A stretch of DNA of 64,000 nt from Nitrosomonas sp. Nm166. GTDB taxonomy: Bacteria; Pseudomonadota; Gammaproteobacteria; Burkholderiales; Nitrosomonadaceae. Below the pieces are notes generated by a model. The model was not told where the DNA came from, searched no databases, and saw only the letters and a program-made list of their open reading frames with translations. A program made the translations under genes and the position numbers. Location of the stretch: assembly GCF_900112825.1 (NCBI RefSeq), contig NZ_FONE01000004.1, positions 56,982 to 120,981 on the forward strand. The letters run 5' to 3'. The first letter of the stretch is position 1. Every line of letters starts with the position of its first letter. This document shows positions 51,974 through 62,823 of this stretch, piece after piece.

Positions 51974-52782
51974 TTTCTTCCTCCGAAAAGCCTCCTGAGA
52001 AAGCCTTGTTTACCATCGATAAATCGATGAGGTCGTTTTTCTCCTAAATAACGCGCAACAACATCGGCATAAGCCTGGCCTGCTTCACTTTTCTCATCCA
52101 GGATGACTGGTATACCAGCGTTAGATGCGGATAAAACTGATTTTGATTCAGGAATGATACCCAATAACTCCAGGGATAAGATTTCTTGCACGTCATCCAG
52201 GCCCAGCATTTCGCCTTGCCTGACGCGGTCGGAATCATATCGCGTCAGCAATAAATATTCCTTAATGGGTTCTTCATTTCTTTCAGCACGTCGTGATTTG
52301 CTAGACAAAATACCTAACATACGATCCGAATCTCGCACTGAAGAAATTTCTGGGTTAGTAACGACAAAAGCATCATCTGCAAAATAAAGTGCCAAATTCG
52401 CCCCTTTTTCTATGCCTGCGGGCGAATCACAAACAACATAATCAAATTCCTTTGATAATTCATCTAAAACTCTGCCAACGCCTTCCTGAGTCAATGCATC
52501 CTTATCACGCGTTTGAGAAGCGGGCAGAATGTACAGCAAATGGCAATTTTTATCACGAATGAGGGCTTGATTGAGACTGGCTTCACCATTGATCACATTG
52601 ATAAAATCGTATACAACCCGGCGCTCGCAACCTAGAATCAAATCCAGATTGCGTAAACCCACGTCAAAATCAATAACAGCCGTTTTATGACCTGCTTTTG
52701 CTAATCCCATGGCAATTGCTGCGCTTGTTGTTGTTTTACCAACACCACCTTTGCCTGATGTCACGACGATAATTCTTGCCAA
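51970..52782 (-). CDS. minD: Septum site-determining ATPase MinD
   Basis: MinD is a membrane-binding ATPase that recruits MinC. The 270-residue protein has the deviant Walker A VTSGKGGVGKTTTSAAIA, VIDFDVGLRNLDLILGCE, CDSPAGIEKGA, and a C-terminal amphipathic helix (KQGFLRRLFGGRK) for membrane binding. The start is TTG at 52782, well supported by AAGGAGG about 6 nt upstream. Confidence 0.97.
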   Translation of the reverse strand: MARIIVVTSGKGGVGKTTTSAAIAMGLAKAGHKTAVIDFDVGLRNLDLILGCERRVVYDFINVINGEASLNQALIRDKNCHLLYILPASQTRDKDALTQEGVGRVLDELSKEFDYVVCDSPAGIEKGANLALYFADDAFVVTNPEISSVRDSDRMLGILSSKSRRAERNEEPIKEYLLLTRYDSDRVRQGEMLGLDDVQEILSLELLGIIPESKSVLSASNAGIPVILDEKSEAGQAYADVVARYLGEKRPHRFIDGKQGFLRRLFGGRK

Positions 52783-52808
52783 TTGAGCCTCCTTTGCTAT
52801 ATTTGGTC

Positions 52809-53576
52809 TTAAGCAATTTCTTTAATGATCAAAGCATGATTCTGCAAATATATCTGCACGGGATTTTTATAGGTTTGCTTGGTTAGATCCTCACTGGTTT
52901 TATAATCCCCTGCGATAGAAATAAGCTCGGCCTGCAAATCAAAACAAAATATCCTGGCAGCCGTATTGCCATGCACACCTGCTAAGGCGCGCCCTCTCAA
53001 GGTATTATAGACATGTATATTGCCTTCAGCCATTATTTCGGCACCTGCGCTGACCTGAGATAGAATGATCAAATCACCTGATGCATAAATACGCTGTCCT
53101 GATCGAACCGGCTGGGTAATCAATGTAGTCGCTGCTGAATCCGTTGGCGGAGCAGCTACAGGATCTGCCGATTGGGTAACTGGGATCTCGGGCTGCGAGG
53201 AAAGTTGCGAAGTAATTTCCTGTTTTGGTGTGTCGCCTATAATGATGGAATTGCCCTGCTCGCGTACTGTGTCTATCGGAATTGATAATGCGCGTGCTTG
53301 CCTATTTTGTTGTTCATTACCCCCACGCAGACCGACCGGAAAAAAACCTATTCTGCGTAGCATCTGGATGATCTGAACAACATCCAGATCTTGATTCTGC
53401 TTGTTCAATTCACGCAAATCAATAACCAAAGGAGAGTCTTTAAAGAACTCTGGTGCCAAGCTTATTTTCTCTTGTAATGCTTCTTCAATGGCGACAATAT
53501 CATGTTTGAAAAGAACCAAAATAGGTGCAAAAAAAGTACCGCTTTTAAATTCAAGTACTGATGAAGTATTAAGCAT
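52809..53576 (-). CDS. minC: Septum site-determining protein MinC
   Basis: MinC inhibits FtsZ polymerisation. The 255-residue protein has an N-terminal domain (~1-110) and a C-terminal beta-helix (~150-255) with [33 protein letters not shown] and [10 protein letters not shown], which bind MinD. A Pro/Thr/Ser-rich linker joins them. It is the first gene of minC-minD-minE. Confidence 0.95.
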   Translation of the reverse strand: MLNTSSVLEFKSGTFFAPILVLFKHDIVAIEEALQEKISLAPEFFKDSPLVIDLRELNKQNQDLDVVQIIQMLRRIGFFPVGLRGGNEQQNRQARALSIPIDTVREQGNSIIIGDTPKQEITSQLSSQPEIPVTQSADPVAAPPTDSAATTLITQPVRSGQRIYASGDLIILSQVSAGAEIMAEGNIHVYNTLRGRALAGVHGNTAARIFCFDLQAELISIAGDYKTSEDLTKQTYKNPVQIYLQNHALIIKEIA

Positions 53577-53718
53577 TTTTGAGGATTTCTATCTACGGGA
53601 GGAGTAATATGACAATTTTATTTCAATTGTACTGCCAACTCATCATTGATTGCATTGAATCTGTAGCGTCATGGACTATCTTGCCGAGTCAAGTCTTAAA
53701 AATCCAAAAGAAATAAAA

Positions 53719-55455
53719 TTAATCCATTACTTTCTTTTTCATAAAACGCTGCAGGGTTTCAAGCAATACTTCATTGTCAGGATCTTTTTCCAAGGCAAAA
53801 CGCCAGATATTTTTAGCATCTTCCTTAGCCCCTTGCATCCAAAGAACTTCTCCTAAATGCGCTGCAATTTCTGGATCAGGGCGGGCTGCAAAAGCCAGAT
53901 TCAAGTAATTTAATCCTTCTACAAAGTTGCCCATCCGATAATATACCCAACCAAGACTATCCATAATATAGGGATCTTCGGGAGAAAGTTCGACTGCTCT
54001 GCGAATTAATTTCAAAGCCTCCGGCAATTGAGCGCCACGCTCAGCAAGACTATAACCCAGCGCATTATAAGCATGCGCGCTGTCAGGTTTGAGTTGAATT
54101 AATTTGCGCAGATCCTGTTCAAGAATATTAAACTTGCCCAGCTTGTCGGCGGCCAAAGCACGATCATAAAGCAACTCGGGATAATCAGGCAGTTTCTTTA
54201 AACCAGCATTCAATAAATCGAATACTTCTTGATAGGCTTTGGATCTTCGCAAAATTTGCGCTTCGGCCAATATTAAATGGGCTGCTTGCTGGTCGTTGGC
54301 TGCCGGAAGTTTCTGCAAGTGTTCGCGCGCTTCTTTCAAATAGCCTTTGGATGCTAGTAAATCTGCATAGCGTATTTGTGCAGGCAGATAACGAGGTCCG
54401 CTTTTTACCATTTGATAGGATTCCATCGCCATATCAGGGCGCTTGGTTTCTTCATAGATCTGAGCCAGATGAAAATGGACAGCATTCAGATCCTTATACC
54501 CCAGGCTAAGCGCTTTTTTGAAAGTCGTCTCCGTAATATCGAAATCTCCCATTTCTGTAGCTAGCAATCCGATCGCCAGCATGATCTCAGGGTCTTCAGG
54601 ATTCTTATCTAATAACAGTTGCAACTGCTCACGGGCTAAATCGATCTCGTTGTCGTTAATTAATACCCGGCTATAGGCAATCCTCACTTCATTGGCGGCA
54701 GGATATTTTTTGAGATAATTGCGATAGAATTCGCTCGCGCCCGTATTAGAAATACGCTGTAATATTCTGCCATTATAAATGGCAGCAATTTCCCAATCAG
54801 GCCGTAAAGCAAGTGCCCGCTGCATTTCCTCCAGTGCAAGTTGATGTTGATTAGCAAACCATGCCGCTTGGGAAATTGCAAAATGTATTTCTGGTAAATT
54901 TTTATAAGGCTGAGACAGCTGTTGTATTAACTGTAATGTCGCTGCTCTATCGGGGTTACGCGACAATAGTTGGTTGAGTTGCATAAATGCATGGCCAACG
55001 CCTTCTTTTTCTGAAGCCAGTAATTTTTCTAAATGAGGTCGCGCTGTATCTAATTTGCCCAGATTGACTAATAGCGCTGCGATAGTTTGACGGGCATCGA
55101 CTGAATCAGGATCAAGCTCAACCCACAGGGCAGTAGCCTGTTCTGCAGCCAATGGGTTGCCTGTGTGCAAGGCAATTTCACTGGCGCGTTTGGCGATTCG
55201 AGGATCGCGCGTAGTCTTGGCCAGCTTGAGATAACGGTTGAGCGCAATGTCCAGATTGCCTCGCTGCAAGGCAGTTTCGCCCACTAAAAAATCAAATAAA
55301 ATAGGCGCAGTCAGTTCCTGCTTGGGCAAATTGGCTTGGCTGACTTCTTCTTGCTCAATGGATTCTCCTGTTTCTTCTATTCCCTCTTTAGCGGGAATCT
55401 GCGCGCAGGCAGTAAGTCCAGACAGCAATAACACGCATAGAATTTTAAATTTCAT
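53719..55455 (-). CDS. TPR-repeat lipoprotein
   Basis: This 578-residue protein has a lipoprotein signal peptide (lipobox LTAC) from the ATG at 55455. It then consists of many tetratricopeptide repeats; clear examples are NALGYSLAERGAQLPEALKL and DSLGWVYYRMGNFVEGLNYL near the C-terminus. In betaproteobacteria a related TPR protein commonly sits just upstream of lolB; here the min genes lie between them. It is likely anchored in the outer membrane with a scaffolding role; the partner is unknown. Confidence 0.88.
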   Translation of the reverse strand: MKFKILCVLLLSGLTACAQIPAKEGIEETGESIEQEEVSQANLPKQELTAPILFDFLVGETALQRGNLDIALNRYLKLAKTTRDPRIAKRASEIALHTGNPLAAEQATALWVELDPDSVDARQTIAALLVNLGKLDTARPHLEKLLASEKEGVGHAFMQLNQLLSRNPDRAATLQLIQQLSQPYKNLPEIHFAISQAAWFANQHQLALEEMQRALALRPDWEIAAIYNGRILQRISNTGASEFYRNYLKKYPAANEVRIAYSRVLINDNEIDLAREQLQLLLDKNPEDPEIMLAIGLLATEMGDFDITETTFKKALSLGYKDLNAVHFHLAQIYEETKRPDMAMESYQMVKSGPRYLPAQIRYADLLASKGYLKEAREHLQKLPAANDQQAAHLILAEAQILRRSKAYQEVFDLLNAGLKKLPDYPELLYDRALAADKLGKFNILEQDLRKLIQLKPDSAHAYNALGYSLAERGAQLPEALKLIRRAVELSPEDPYIMDSLGWVYYRMGNFVEGLNYLNLAFAARPDPEIAAHLGEVLWMQGAKEDAKNIWRFALEKDPDNEVLLETLQRFMKKKVMD

Positions 55456-55874
55456 GAAAAATCCGGTTGTTTTTTTCCAATATCGAAGAAAGATATAACG
55501 ATTGCACAATGCTAAAACGATGAGTTAAATAACCTCATATTATTCTTTACCTAAGAGAGATCTTTCTATTCATCGGTAAATTCTTACCACAATAATGAGC
55601 ATATTCTACTTTTATACCGACAATAAAGTGAATAAATAATTATTTAGGTATTTGATTTTCAGTGCTTGGTATTCATTACCATAAAAAAGCAAGATCAAAA
55701 TTGTGTCAGAGATATCACTGATTAATTTATGATAGGCAAATGCTGAGAACAGCATTAAATCATGAAAGTTCATATAACCTTATAATGTACGCCATTAACG
55801 CGTGAGCTGATAACTTCGCATTTTTTTATCGAATAATCTTATCGAATGGCTACGCTTCAATCTTCGCTTGCTTG
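55456..55874. other. Divergent intergenic region (TPR gene / lnt)
   Basis: An AT-rich 419-bp stretch with no supported gene. It must hold both promoters. TTATCGAAT occurs twice 13 bp apart (55826-55834 and 55839-55847) close to the lnt start, which could be a regulator site or chance. Confidence 0.45.
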
Positions 55875-57374
55875 ATGAATCTTTATAGTATCAAATTAGT
55901 TATTGTTTTTTTGCTGGGGTTGCTAACAGTACTTGGTTTTGCGCCATTTTATTGGTTTCCGGTACCTGTTATTACACTAGCAGTATTGCTGGGATTTTGC
56001 TACAAAAGCCAAACCCCTCTGCAAGCGGCAGTGTTTGGATTTGGTTTTGGCATGGGATTGTTTTGCGCGGGAGTGACCTGGATTTATGTCAGCCTGCACG
56101 ATTTTGGTGCCATGCCCATGCCCATCGCGGTCATTGCGCTGATCATCTTATGTGCTTATTTGTCCCTATTTCCGGCATTCAGTATCTGGATATTAGCTAA
56201 GCTCCGCCTCGCTTCTCCCTTGCTCTGGGCATCAGTAGCTGCTGCATTATGGATGTTATTTGAATGGTTGCGCGGCAGTTTGTTTACTGGATTTCCATGG
56301 TTGGCAATGGGTTACTCACAGGCACCCTTCAGCCCATTGGTGGGCTTTGCGCCCATCCTGGGCGCTTATGGTATTTCACTGATTGTGGTATTTAGCGCTG
56401 CCCTGCTTTTTCTGTGGTTTGAAAAAGGCAGGAAATGGAATTATGGATTGCTATTGGCTTTGATCTGGTTTAGCGGTTTTTATTTGCTAACGATTGAATG
56501 GGTTAAACCACAGGGAGAGCCAGTAACGGTTAGTTTATTGCAAGGCAATATTGCTCAGGACATGAAATGGCGTGAAGATCATATCGAAAATACCATGGAA
56601 ATTTACGCCAAACTCATCCTGGAAAGTGACAGCCGTCTGATTGTAACACCGGAAATTTCCATTCCGCTGTTTAGTGATGTCGTGCCACGTACTTATTTGT
56701 CTTATTTGGCCGCGCATGCCAAAAGCAACAATGGGGATGTATTAATCGGCCTGGCTGAGCGCACAACTAATGACAATAATGAATATTACAACACCATGTT
56801 TAGTTTAGGTATATCTCCAGAACAAAGCTATCGCAAACACCATTTGGTTCCTTTTGGTGAATTCATTCCCTTAAAACCCATTTTCGGCTGGGTAATTCAT
56901 GTGCTGCAGATTCCACTCTCCGATTTTTCACGCGGTGGCCTGGATCAGCAACCGATGGATTTGGCAGGACAGCGTGTAGCGATTAATATCTGCTACGAAG
57001 ACGTGTTTGGCGAAGAGATCATCAATCAATTGCCACAGGCAACGATGCTAGTCAATGTCAGCAATGATGCCTGGTTTGGACGTTCCATCGGACCGCAGCA
57101 ACATTTGCAGATTTCGCAAATGCGCGCACTGGAAACCGGCCGTTATATGCTGCGCGCCACCAACACCGGTGTAACAGCGATCATTAACGAGCGCGGTAAG
57201 GTATTGCAAACCATAGAAATTTTCACCACTGCGGCACTGCATGGATTGGCGCAAGGCTTCAGTGGTGCCACACCTTATGTGCGCAGCGGAAATTATCCGG
57301 TTCTCGGACTTGCCGGATTAATATTGTGCATGGGGTTGATATCTGCCTTTCGCGCTGCAAGGAAAACCCTGTAA
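55875..57374 (+). CDS. lnt: Apolipoprotein N-acyltransferase
   Basis: Lnt adds the third acyl chain to lipoproteins in the inner membrane. The 499-residue protein has six to eight N-terminal membrane helices, then a nitrilase-type domain with the catalytic triad in TPEIS (Glu), [11 protein letters not shown] (Lys) and [10 protein letters not shown] (Cys). I start at ATG 55875; a TTG directly before it is less likely. It fits with lolB and the two lipoproteins encoded nearby. Confidence 0.96.
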   Translation: MNLYSIKLVIVFLLGLLTVLGFAPFYWFPVPVITLAVLLGFCYKSQTPLQAAVFGFGFGMGLFCAGVTWIYVSLHDFGAMPMPIAVIALIILCAYLSLFPAFSIWILAKLRLASPLLWASVAAALWMLFEWLRGSLFTGFPWLAMGYSQAPFSPLVGFAPILGAYGISLIVVFSAALLFLWFEKGRKWNYGLLLALIWFSGFYLLTIEWVKPQGEPVTVSLLQGNIAQDMKWREDHIENTMEIYAKLILESDSRLIVTPEISIPLFSDVVPRTYLSYLAAHAKSNNGDVLIGLAERTTNDNNEYYNTMFSLGISPEQSYRKHHLVPFGEFIPLKPIFGWVIHVLQIPLSDFSRGGLDQQPMDLAGQRVAINICYEDVFGEEIINQLPQATMLVNVSNDAWFGRSIGPQQHLQISQMRALETGRYMLRATNTGVTAIINERGKVLQTIEIFTTAALHGLAQGFSGATPYVRSGNYPVLGLAGLILCMGLISAFRAARKTL

Positions 57375-57409
57375 AATTCGTTTTTTATTTTGGGCTGTCC
57401 CGATTCTTC

Positions 57410-58333
57410 ATGTCAACACATACATTTCAGGAAATTATTCTTGCCCTGCAACATTATTGGGATAAGCAAGGTTGTGCAATTCTGCAGCCCTATGATATGG
57501 AAGTCGGCGCGGGAACAAGTCATACCGCCACTTTCCTGCGGGCCTTAGGCCCGGAACCGTGGAAAGCGGCGTATGTACAACCGGCACGCCGGCCAAAAGA
57601 CGGACGTTATGGGGATAACCCCAATCGCCTGCAACATTATTATCAGTTTCAGGTAGTGCTCAAGCCGGCGCCAAAAAACATTCTGGATCTGTATTTCGAT
57701 TCGTTGCGCGAATTGGGATTTGATTTGGCGCAGAATGACGTGCGTCTGGTTGAAGATGATTGGGAAAATCCAACCCTGGGTGCCTGGGGTTTAGGTTGGG
57801 AAGCCTGGCTCAACGGCATGGAGGTCACACAGTTTACCTATTTCCAGCAGGTCGGCGGCATTGACTGCAGGCCTGTGACTGGTGAAATCACGTATGGACT
57901 AGAACGCTTGGCGATGTATCTGCAGAGCGTGGAAAGCGTGTTTGATCTGGTGTGGACCAAGGGGTTGACTTATCACGACGTATATCATCAAAACGAAGTG
58001 GAGCAATCGATTTATAACTTTGAGCAGAGTGATACTGAATTTTTATTTGAGCTATTCAACAAGCACGAGGCACAAGCCAAGGATTTAATCAAGAAGCAAC
58101 TGGCGCTGCCTGCCTACGAGCAGGTGCTGAAAGCAGCGCATACGTTCAATCTGCTCGATGCGCGCGGCGCTATCTCAGTTACGGAACGCGCCGCCTACAT
58201 CGGGCGCATCCGCAATCTGTCACGGCAGGTTGCCAAGGCGTATTACGTCAGCCGCGAAAGCCTACATCCATCTTTTCCCATGGCACCCCGCGAATGGGTT
58301 GCGCAGCTACCTCACTCAGCAGAATCCGCATGA
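57410..58333 (+). CDS. glyQ: Glycyl-tRNA synthetase alpha subunit
   Basis: The catalytic subunit of the alpha2-beta2 glycyl-tRNA synthetase. The ATG at 57410 gives 307 residues starting [17 protein letters not shown], the family's usual start; a longer frame from 57326 would run inside lnt. Class II motifs are seen in [19 protein letters not shown] and [15 protein letters not shown]. The stop overlaps the glyS start. Confidence 0.98.
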   Translation: MSTHTFQEIILALQHYWDKQGCAILQPYDMEVGAGTSHTATFLRALGPEPWKAAYVQPARRPKDGRYGDNPNRLQHYYQFQVVLKPAPKNILDLYFDSLRELGFDLAQNDVRLVEDDWENPTLGAWGLGWEAWLNGMEVTQFTYFQQVGGIDCRPVTGEITYGLERLAMYLQSVESVFDLVWTKGLTYHDVYHQNEVEQSIYNFEQSDTEFLFELFNKHEAQAKDLIKKQLALPAYEQVLKAAHTFNLLDARGAISVTERAAYIGRIRNLSRQVAKAYYVSRESLHPSFPMAPREWVAQLPHSAESA

Positions 58334-60525
58334 CATCGAGAAATTTACTGGTTGAATTATTGGTGGAGGAATTACCACCCAAGTCACTGAAGCAGCTCGG
58401 CAACAGCTTTGCGGAATTGCTCGCTGCCGGCCTGAAAGTGCAAGGGCTTGTGACAGAAGAAACGCATGTTACACCCTATGCCTCACCCCGGCGATTGGCA
58501 GTCCATATGACGCATGTGGCTGCACAGGCAGCCGATCAAGCGGTCGCACAAAAATTGATGCCAGTGGCTGTCGGTTTGGATACTCAGGGTCAGGCGACGC
58601 CGCCTTTACTAAAAAAACTGGAAAGCCTGGGCGCAGATGCATCCGTGGTGCCGCAGCTTAAGCGCGTGATGGAAGATAAAACAGAAACGTTATTTCTGGA
58701 CAGGACGGTCAAAGGAGCGCTATTGACCGATGGCTTACAGAAAGCTTTGCAGGAGGCGATTCACCAGTTACCGATTCCCAAGGTGATGACATACCAGTTA
58801 GCTGATGGCTGGCAAAGTGTTAATTTTGTTCGCCCCGCGCATGCGCTGGTCGCGCTGCATGGTGCAGAAATTGTTCCCGTCAATATTTTGGGCTTGCAAG
58901 CCGGGCGTGAAACGCAGGGTCACCGTTTCGAAGCAAAAATCAATCCCATCGTGTTGCACAATGCGGACAGTTACGTGCAACAACTGGCAACTGAAGGCGC
59001 TGTGATTGCCAGCTTTTCCGAGCGCCGCGCGGAAATCGTGCGCCAGCTTACCGCTGCAGCCGTACAGGAAAATCTCGTCGCCATTGACGATGACGCGCTA
59101 TTGGACGAGGTAACCGCACTGGTCGAACATCCCAACGTTCTGGTAGGCAAATTTGCCCCGGAGTTTCTGCAAGTGCCGCAGGAATGCCTGATTCTGACCA
59201 TGAAGGCGAATCAGAAATACTTCCCGCTGCTGGATGTGCACGAAAAACTGGCCAACAAATTTCTGCTGGTTTCCAACATCCGACCAACCGATCCTGCTCA
59301 GGTGATTGCCGGGAATGAACGCGTGGTACGTTCGCGCCTGGCTGATGCCAAGTTTTTCTTTGATCAGGATCGCAAAAAAACGCTGGCATCGCGTGTGCCG
59401 GAATTGAATAAGGTGATTTATCACAATAAACTGGGCACGCAGGGCTTACGCATGCACTTTGTCCGTGCGATTGCACGTATGATCGGACAGCAATTGGGGG
59501 ACAATGTACTGGCTGACCAGGCTTATGAAGCCGCTACACTGGCAAAAGCCGACTTGCTCACCGATATGGTAGGTGAATTCCCGGAACTGCAAGGCATCAT
59601 GGGACGTTATTATGCACAATATGAAGGATTAGATGACGATATCGCGTTTGCCATTGAAGATCATTATAAGCCGCGCTTTGCTGGTGATGAATTGCCGCGC
59701 AATCCGGTTGGCATTTGCGTAGCGCTGGCGGATAAGCTAGAAACATTGGTGGATATGTTTGGCATTGGAGAAATTCCAACTGGCGATAAGGACCCGTTTG
59801 CGTTACGCCGCCATGCCTTGGGTGTGATTCGCATCTTGATTGAAAAAAGCTTGCCACTTGAGTTGGATGCTTTGATTGGCGAGGTTGCTGACGTGATTGA
59901 TAATCAAGATATTAAAAATCAATGGGCAGATGATTGGGTTGATAACAGAAGAAAGTCTGGAGAAAAAACAGAATTCGTAGATGCTGCTCATCGGCGCATT
60001 CCAAAAGAATCACGTGAACAATTGCTGACGTTTATTTATGAACGACTCGCCGGCAGCCTGCGCGAACAAAGTTACACCGCGCATGAAGTCGATGCCGTGC
60101 TCAGTTTGAATCCACAAAATCTAAGCGATATCCCCAAACGACTCGCCGCCGTGCGCGCTTTTTCAGCCCTGCCCGAAGCAGCTAGCCTGGCGGCTGCCAA
60201 CAAGCGGGTAGGCAATATTCTTAAAAAAACGGAAGACAGCATCAACACGGAAGTAAATACTGGTTTGCTTCAAGAATCTGCTGAGCAGGCGCTGTATCAG
60301 GCATTGACAGATCTGTCGTCTAAAACCAACGAAGCTTTTAGCGCCGGGAATTACACGACTTCCTTACAGATGTTGGCCGCATTAAAGTCACCGGTTGATA
60401 TTTTTTTTGATCACGTGATGGTAAACGTTGAAGATGACTCATTGCGAAATAACCGGCTTGCCCTGCTGGCACAGCTGCATAAACTCATGAACCAAGTAGC
60501 GGATCTTTCAAAACTGGCAGCGTGA
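58330..60525 (+). CDS. glyS: Glycyl-tRNA synthetase beta subunit
   Basis: The tRNA-binding subunit of the tetrameric glycyl-tRNA synthetase. ATG 58330 overlaps the glyQ stop as ATGA and gives 731 residues starting [20 protein letters not shown], as in relatives. It contains [49 protein letters not shown] and a C-terminal anticodon-binding domain. Confidence 0.98.
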   Translation: MTSRNLLVELLVEELPPKSLKQLGNSFAELLAAGLKVQGLVTEETHVTPYASPRRLAVHMTHVAAQAADQAVAQKLMPVAVGLDTQGQATPPLLKKLESLGADASVVPQLKRVMEDKTETLFLDRTVKGALLTDGLQKALQEAIHQLPIPKVMTYQLADGWQSVNFVRPAHALVALHGAEIVPVNILGLQAGRETQGHRFEAKINPIVLHNADSYVQQLATEGAVIASFSERRAEIVRQLTAAAVQENLVAIDDDALLDEVTALVEHPNVLVGKFAPEFLQVPQECLILTMKANQKYFPLLDVHEKLANKFLLVSNIRPTDPAQVIAGNERVVRSRLADAKFFFDQDRKKTLASRVPELNKVIYHNKLGTQGLRMHFVRAIARMIGQQLGDNVLADQAYEAATLAKADLLTDMVGEFPELQGIMGRYYAQYEGLDDDIAFAIEDHYKPRFAGDELPRNPVGICVALADKLETLVDMFGIGEIPTGDKDPFALRRHALGVIRILIEKSLPLELDALIGEVADVIDNQDIKNQWADDWVDNRRKSGEKTEFVDAAHRRIPKESREQLLTFIYERLAGSLREQSYTAHEVDAVLSLNPQNLSDIPKRLAAVRAFSALPEAASLAAANKRVGNILKKTEDSINTEVNTGLLQESAEQALYQALTDLSSKTNEAFSAGNYTTSLQMLAALKSPVDIFFDHVMVNVEDDSLRNNRLALLAQLHKLMNQVADLSKLAA

Positions 60526-60526
60526 T

Positions 60527-61066
60527 ATGAAACTGATCATCCTCGACCAAGCAGGTGTTATTAATCAGAGCAGTGATACATTCATCAAAACACCGGACGA
60601 ATGGATACCCATTCCAGGCAGCCTGGAAGCGATTGCCCGCTTGACGCACGCCGGCTATCGGGTAGTGATTGCCACCAATCAATCCGGTATCGGGCGCGGG
60701 TTACTCGACATGGCCACTTACAATGCCATTAATGACAAAATGTATAAAGTGATCAATCACATTGGAGGGCGCATTGATGCCATATTTTTCTGTCCACATA
60801 CCAATGCGGATAAATGTTCCTGCCGAAAACCGGCAACTGGCATGTTTGATGAAATCATACAGCGATATGGTGTGAATTTAAAAAATGTTCCGGCTATCGG
60901 TGATTCGCTAAAGGACTTGCAAGCCGCGGCCGCAGTCGGTGCAACACCGATTTTGGTCTTGACCGGTAAAGGACAGACTACCCGTGCTCAAGAAGAAATT
61001 CCTCCCGATACGCAGATTTTCGAAAATCTGGCAACGGCGGTTGATGCTTTGGTTGGGCAGGCATGA
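60527..61066 (+). CDS. gmhB: GmhB-like HAD phosphatase lacking one catalytic Asp
   Basis: This 179-residue HAD-family protein resembles D-glycero-beta-D-manno-heptose-1,7-bisphosphate 7-phosphatase of LPS heptose synthesis. Present are the nucleophile Asp7, motif II VIATNQSGIGRG, the zinc-binding cysteines around CPHTNADKCSCRKP (with the motif III Lys) and motif IV IGDSLKDLQA. However, the motif I stretch reads LDQAG where the family has LDRDG. The second, acid/base aspartate is therefore Ala9, which should weaken or abolish activity. It sits between glyS and the acyltransferase, the usual betaproteobacterial place. Confidence 0.88.
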   Translation: MKLIILDQAGVINQSSDTFIKTPDEWIPIPGSLEAIARLTHAGYRVVIATNQSGIGRGLLDMATYNAINDKMYKVINHIGGRIDAIFFCPHTNADKCSCRKPATGMFDEIIQRYGVNLKNVPAIGDSLKDLQAAAAVGATPILVLTGKGQTTRAQEEIPPDTQIFENLATAVDALVGQA

Positions 61067-61815
61067 TATCGGCAGTTTTACGTTCAGCGCTGTATATGTT
61101 GCTGCAACTCATTATTACCCCTCCCTATGCATTGATCACGCTGGCCTGCTTTCCATTATCGCCGCATAACCGTTATCGCGTCACTTCCAGTTGGACATTT
61201 ATCATGCTGTTTCTGCTGCGTAATTTGTGCGGCATTCGCTATCGAATCTTAGGCGCAGAAAATATCCCCAACACGCCGAGTATTGTGCTCTCCAAGCATC
61301 AGTCGGCATGGGAAACGTTGGCTTTTCAACAAATTTTTCCGCCCCAGGTATGGGTGCTGAAAAAGGAATTACTACTTATCCCATTTTTTGGCTGGGGATT
61401 AGCGATGACCAGCCCAATCGCTATCGACAGAAAATCAGGCAAAAAAGCGCTGGAACAAATTGTTGAGCAAGGCAAGGAGCGGTTAAAGCAGGGTTTCTGG
61501 ATCGTTATATTTCCTGAAGGCACGCGTATTCCACCCGGAAAAAGGGGCAAATACCGCATCGGCGGCGCATGGCTGGCGACCCATACGAATGTGCCGGTGG
61601 TGCCGGTCGCCCATAATGCGGGTGAGTTTTGGGGGAGAAACTCTTTCATCAAAATGCCTGGCACGATCACAGTCAGTATCGGAAAACCCATCGACCCTAC
61701 CGGAATGGAAGCGGGTGAATTAAACGAGAAAGTGGAAACCTGGATTGAGAATGAAATGCTACGTATCAGTCAAGGTCAGCAAAAAATGCAACGATGCTCA
61801 CACAAACTATCTTAA
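61063..61815 (+). CDS. plsC: PlsC-type 1-acylglycerol-3-phosphate acyltransferase
   Basis: This 250-residue lysophospholipid acyltransferase has one or two N-terminal membrane helices. Acyltransferase motif I reads SKHQSAWET (H-x4-E instead of H-x4-D, a variant I have seen in other proteobacterial members), and motif III reads IFPEGTRIPPGKRGKYRIGG. VPVVPVAHNAGEFW follows. The start overlaps the gmhB stop as ATGA. Confidence 0.93.
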   Translation: MISAVLRSALYMLLQLIITPPYALITLACFPLSPHNRYRVTSSWTFIMLFLLRNLCGIRYRILGAENIPNTPSIVLSKHQSAWETLAFQQIFPPQVWVLKKELLLIPFFGWGLAMTSPIAIDRKSGKKALEQIVEQGKERLKQGFWIVIFPEGTRIPPGKRGKYRIGGAWLATHTNVPVVPVAHNAGEFWGRNSFIKMPGTITVSIGKPIDPTGMEAGELNEKVETWIENEMLRISQGQQKMQRCSHKLS

Positions 61816-62495
61816 ACGGCCGGGAAATCACTTATACCTTAAAACGGTCTAAACGCAAATACATCGGTTTAAAAATTGACCGCCATGGTCTGAGTATCTG
61901 CGCGCCATTGCAAGCTCCCCTTTCCAGGGTCGAAACCGTTTTGCAGGAAAAAGCAAACTGGATCACGGAAAAGCTTGAGCATTGGGAGAACAAAAAAAGT
62001 CTTGCCCCGACATGGGCGCATGATGCAGCTTATCCATTGCTGGGCGAACCTTGGCGCATCGCGCTGAAACCTTCGGGTGAAATACAAATGATGCAGCAAT
62101 TCTCTGATGAAATGCCGGATCCTACGTTTGCGGAACAGCTCCTGACGCAACTCAATCCCCACCAGATCGAAAAATTTGTGATGGCCTGGTATGACCAGCG
62201 AGCGATCAATTGCTACAAGGAACGCATCGCCGTGTATGCGCAAAAATTAAATCTGTGTCCACCCCCATTTCGTCTGTCGCGCGCAAAAAACCGCTGGGGG
62301 AGCTGCAGTGCACGCGGAATGATTTATTTAAACTGGTGCTTGATCCAGCTGCCGCTGCACCTGATCGATTACGTTGTTGCCCACGAGTTGTCACATCTGA
62401 TTGAAATGAATCACTCGGCGGCATTTTGGAGGGTAGTGGAGAGCGTTTATCCCGACTACCGGCCGGCACGCAGGGCACTTAGGGAATATGGTTAG
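61794..62495 (+). CDS. YgjP-type (DUF45) metallopeptidase
   Basis: The 233-residue protein has the zinc motif VVAHELSHLIEMNHSAAFW: HELSH plus a downstream His, as in the YgjP/WLM/SprT-like group. RAKNRWGSCSARGMIYLNW is another hallmark of YgjP. It starts inside the end of plsC (22-nt overlap). Role unknown; possibly a housekeeping protease. Confidence 0.9.
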   Translation: MLTQTILNGREITYTLKRSKRKYIGLKIDRHGLSICAPLQAPLSRVETVLQEKANWITEKLEHWENKKSLAPTWAHDAAYPLLGEPWRIALKPSGEIQMMQQFSDEMPDPTFAEQLLTQLNPHQIEKFVMAWYDQRAINCYKERIAVYAQKLNLCPPPFRLSRAKNRWGSCSARGMIYLNWCLIQLPLHLIDYVVAHELSHLIEMNHSAAFWRVVESVYPDYRPARRALREYG

Positions 62496-62614
62496 TGATA
62501 ATTCCACGGAACTCAAGGGCCTACGAAACTGGCGCTTTTTTCATTGCATTCGTTGACATCGCGTTGTAAACCCCGCGGATCAATGTCATGAACCCGAGGC
62601 TGCCTGAATTGCTA

Positions 62615-62759
62615 AGGAAACGCTGATTAATTGACTGCACGGGCGAATCGCTTCGTTGCGCAGTACTCGCTTCCTCGTCTATCTGATTGATATGTCTCGG
62701 TTGCTGCGTTCCGTGCGCCTCGCGCTTCATCCCGTTCGCCGAATTAATCAGCGTTTCCC
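62615..62759. mobile_element. 145-bp MITE with TA target duplication
   Basis: AGGAAACGCTGATTAATT at the left end and AATTAATCAGCGTTTCCC at the right are inverted repeats with 17 of 18 positions matching. TA flanks both ends (62613-62614 and 62760-62761), fitting the target duplication of IS630/Tc1-mariner elements. The 109-bp interior has no coding frame. It is most likely a non-autonomous element mobilised by an IS elsewhere in the genome. Confidence 0.8.
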
Positions 62760-62823
62760 TAACTCTGCACTGGAGAAATTGAAATGCGTTTCTTGCCATG
62801 AGGGACGATTTGTCAATCTGGCG

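Noticed and set aside
61063..61815. H-x4-E instead of H-x4-D in the acyltransferase as a defect
   Set aside because: The KHQSAWET form recurs in other proteobacterial members of the family, so it is probably functional.
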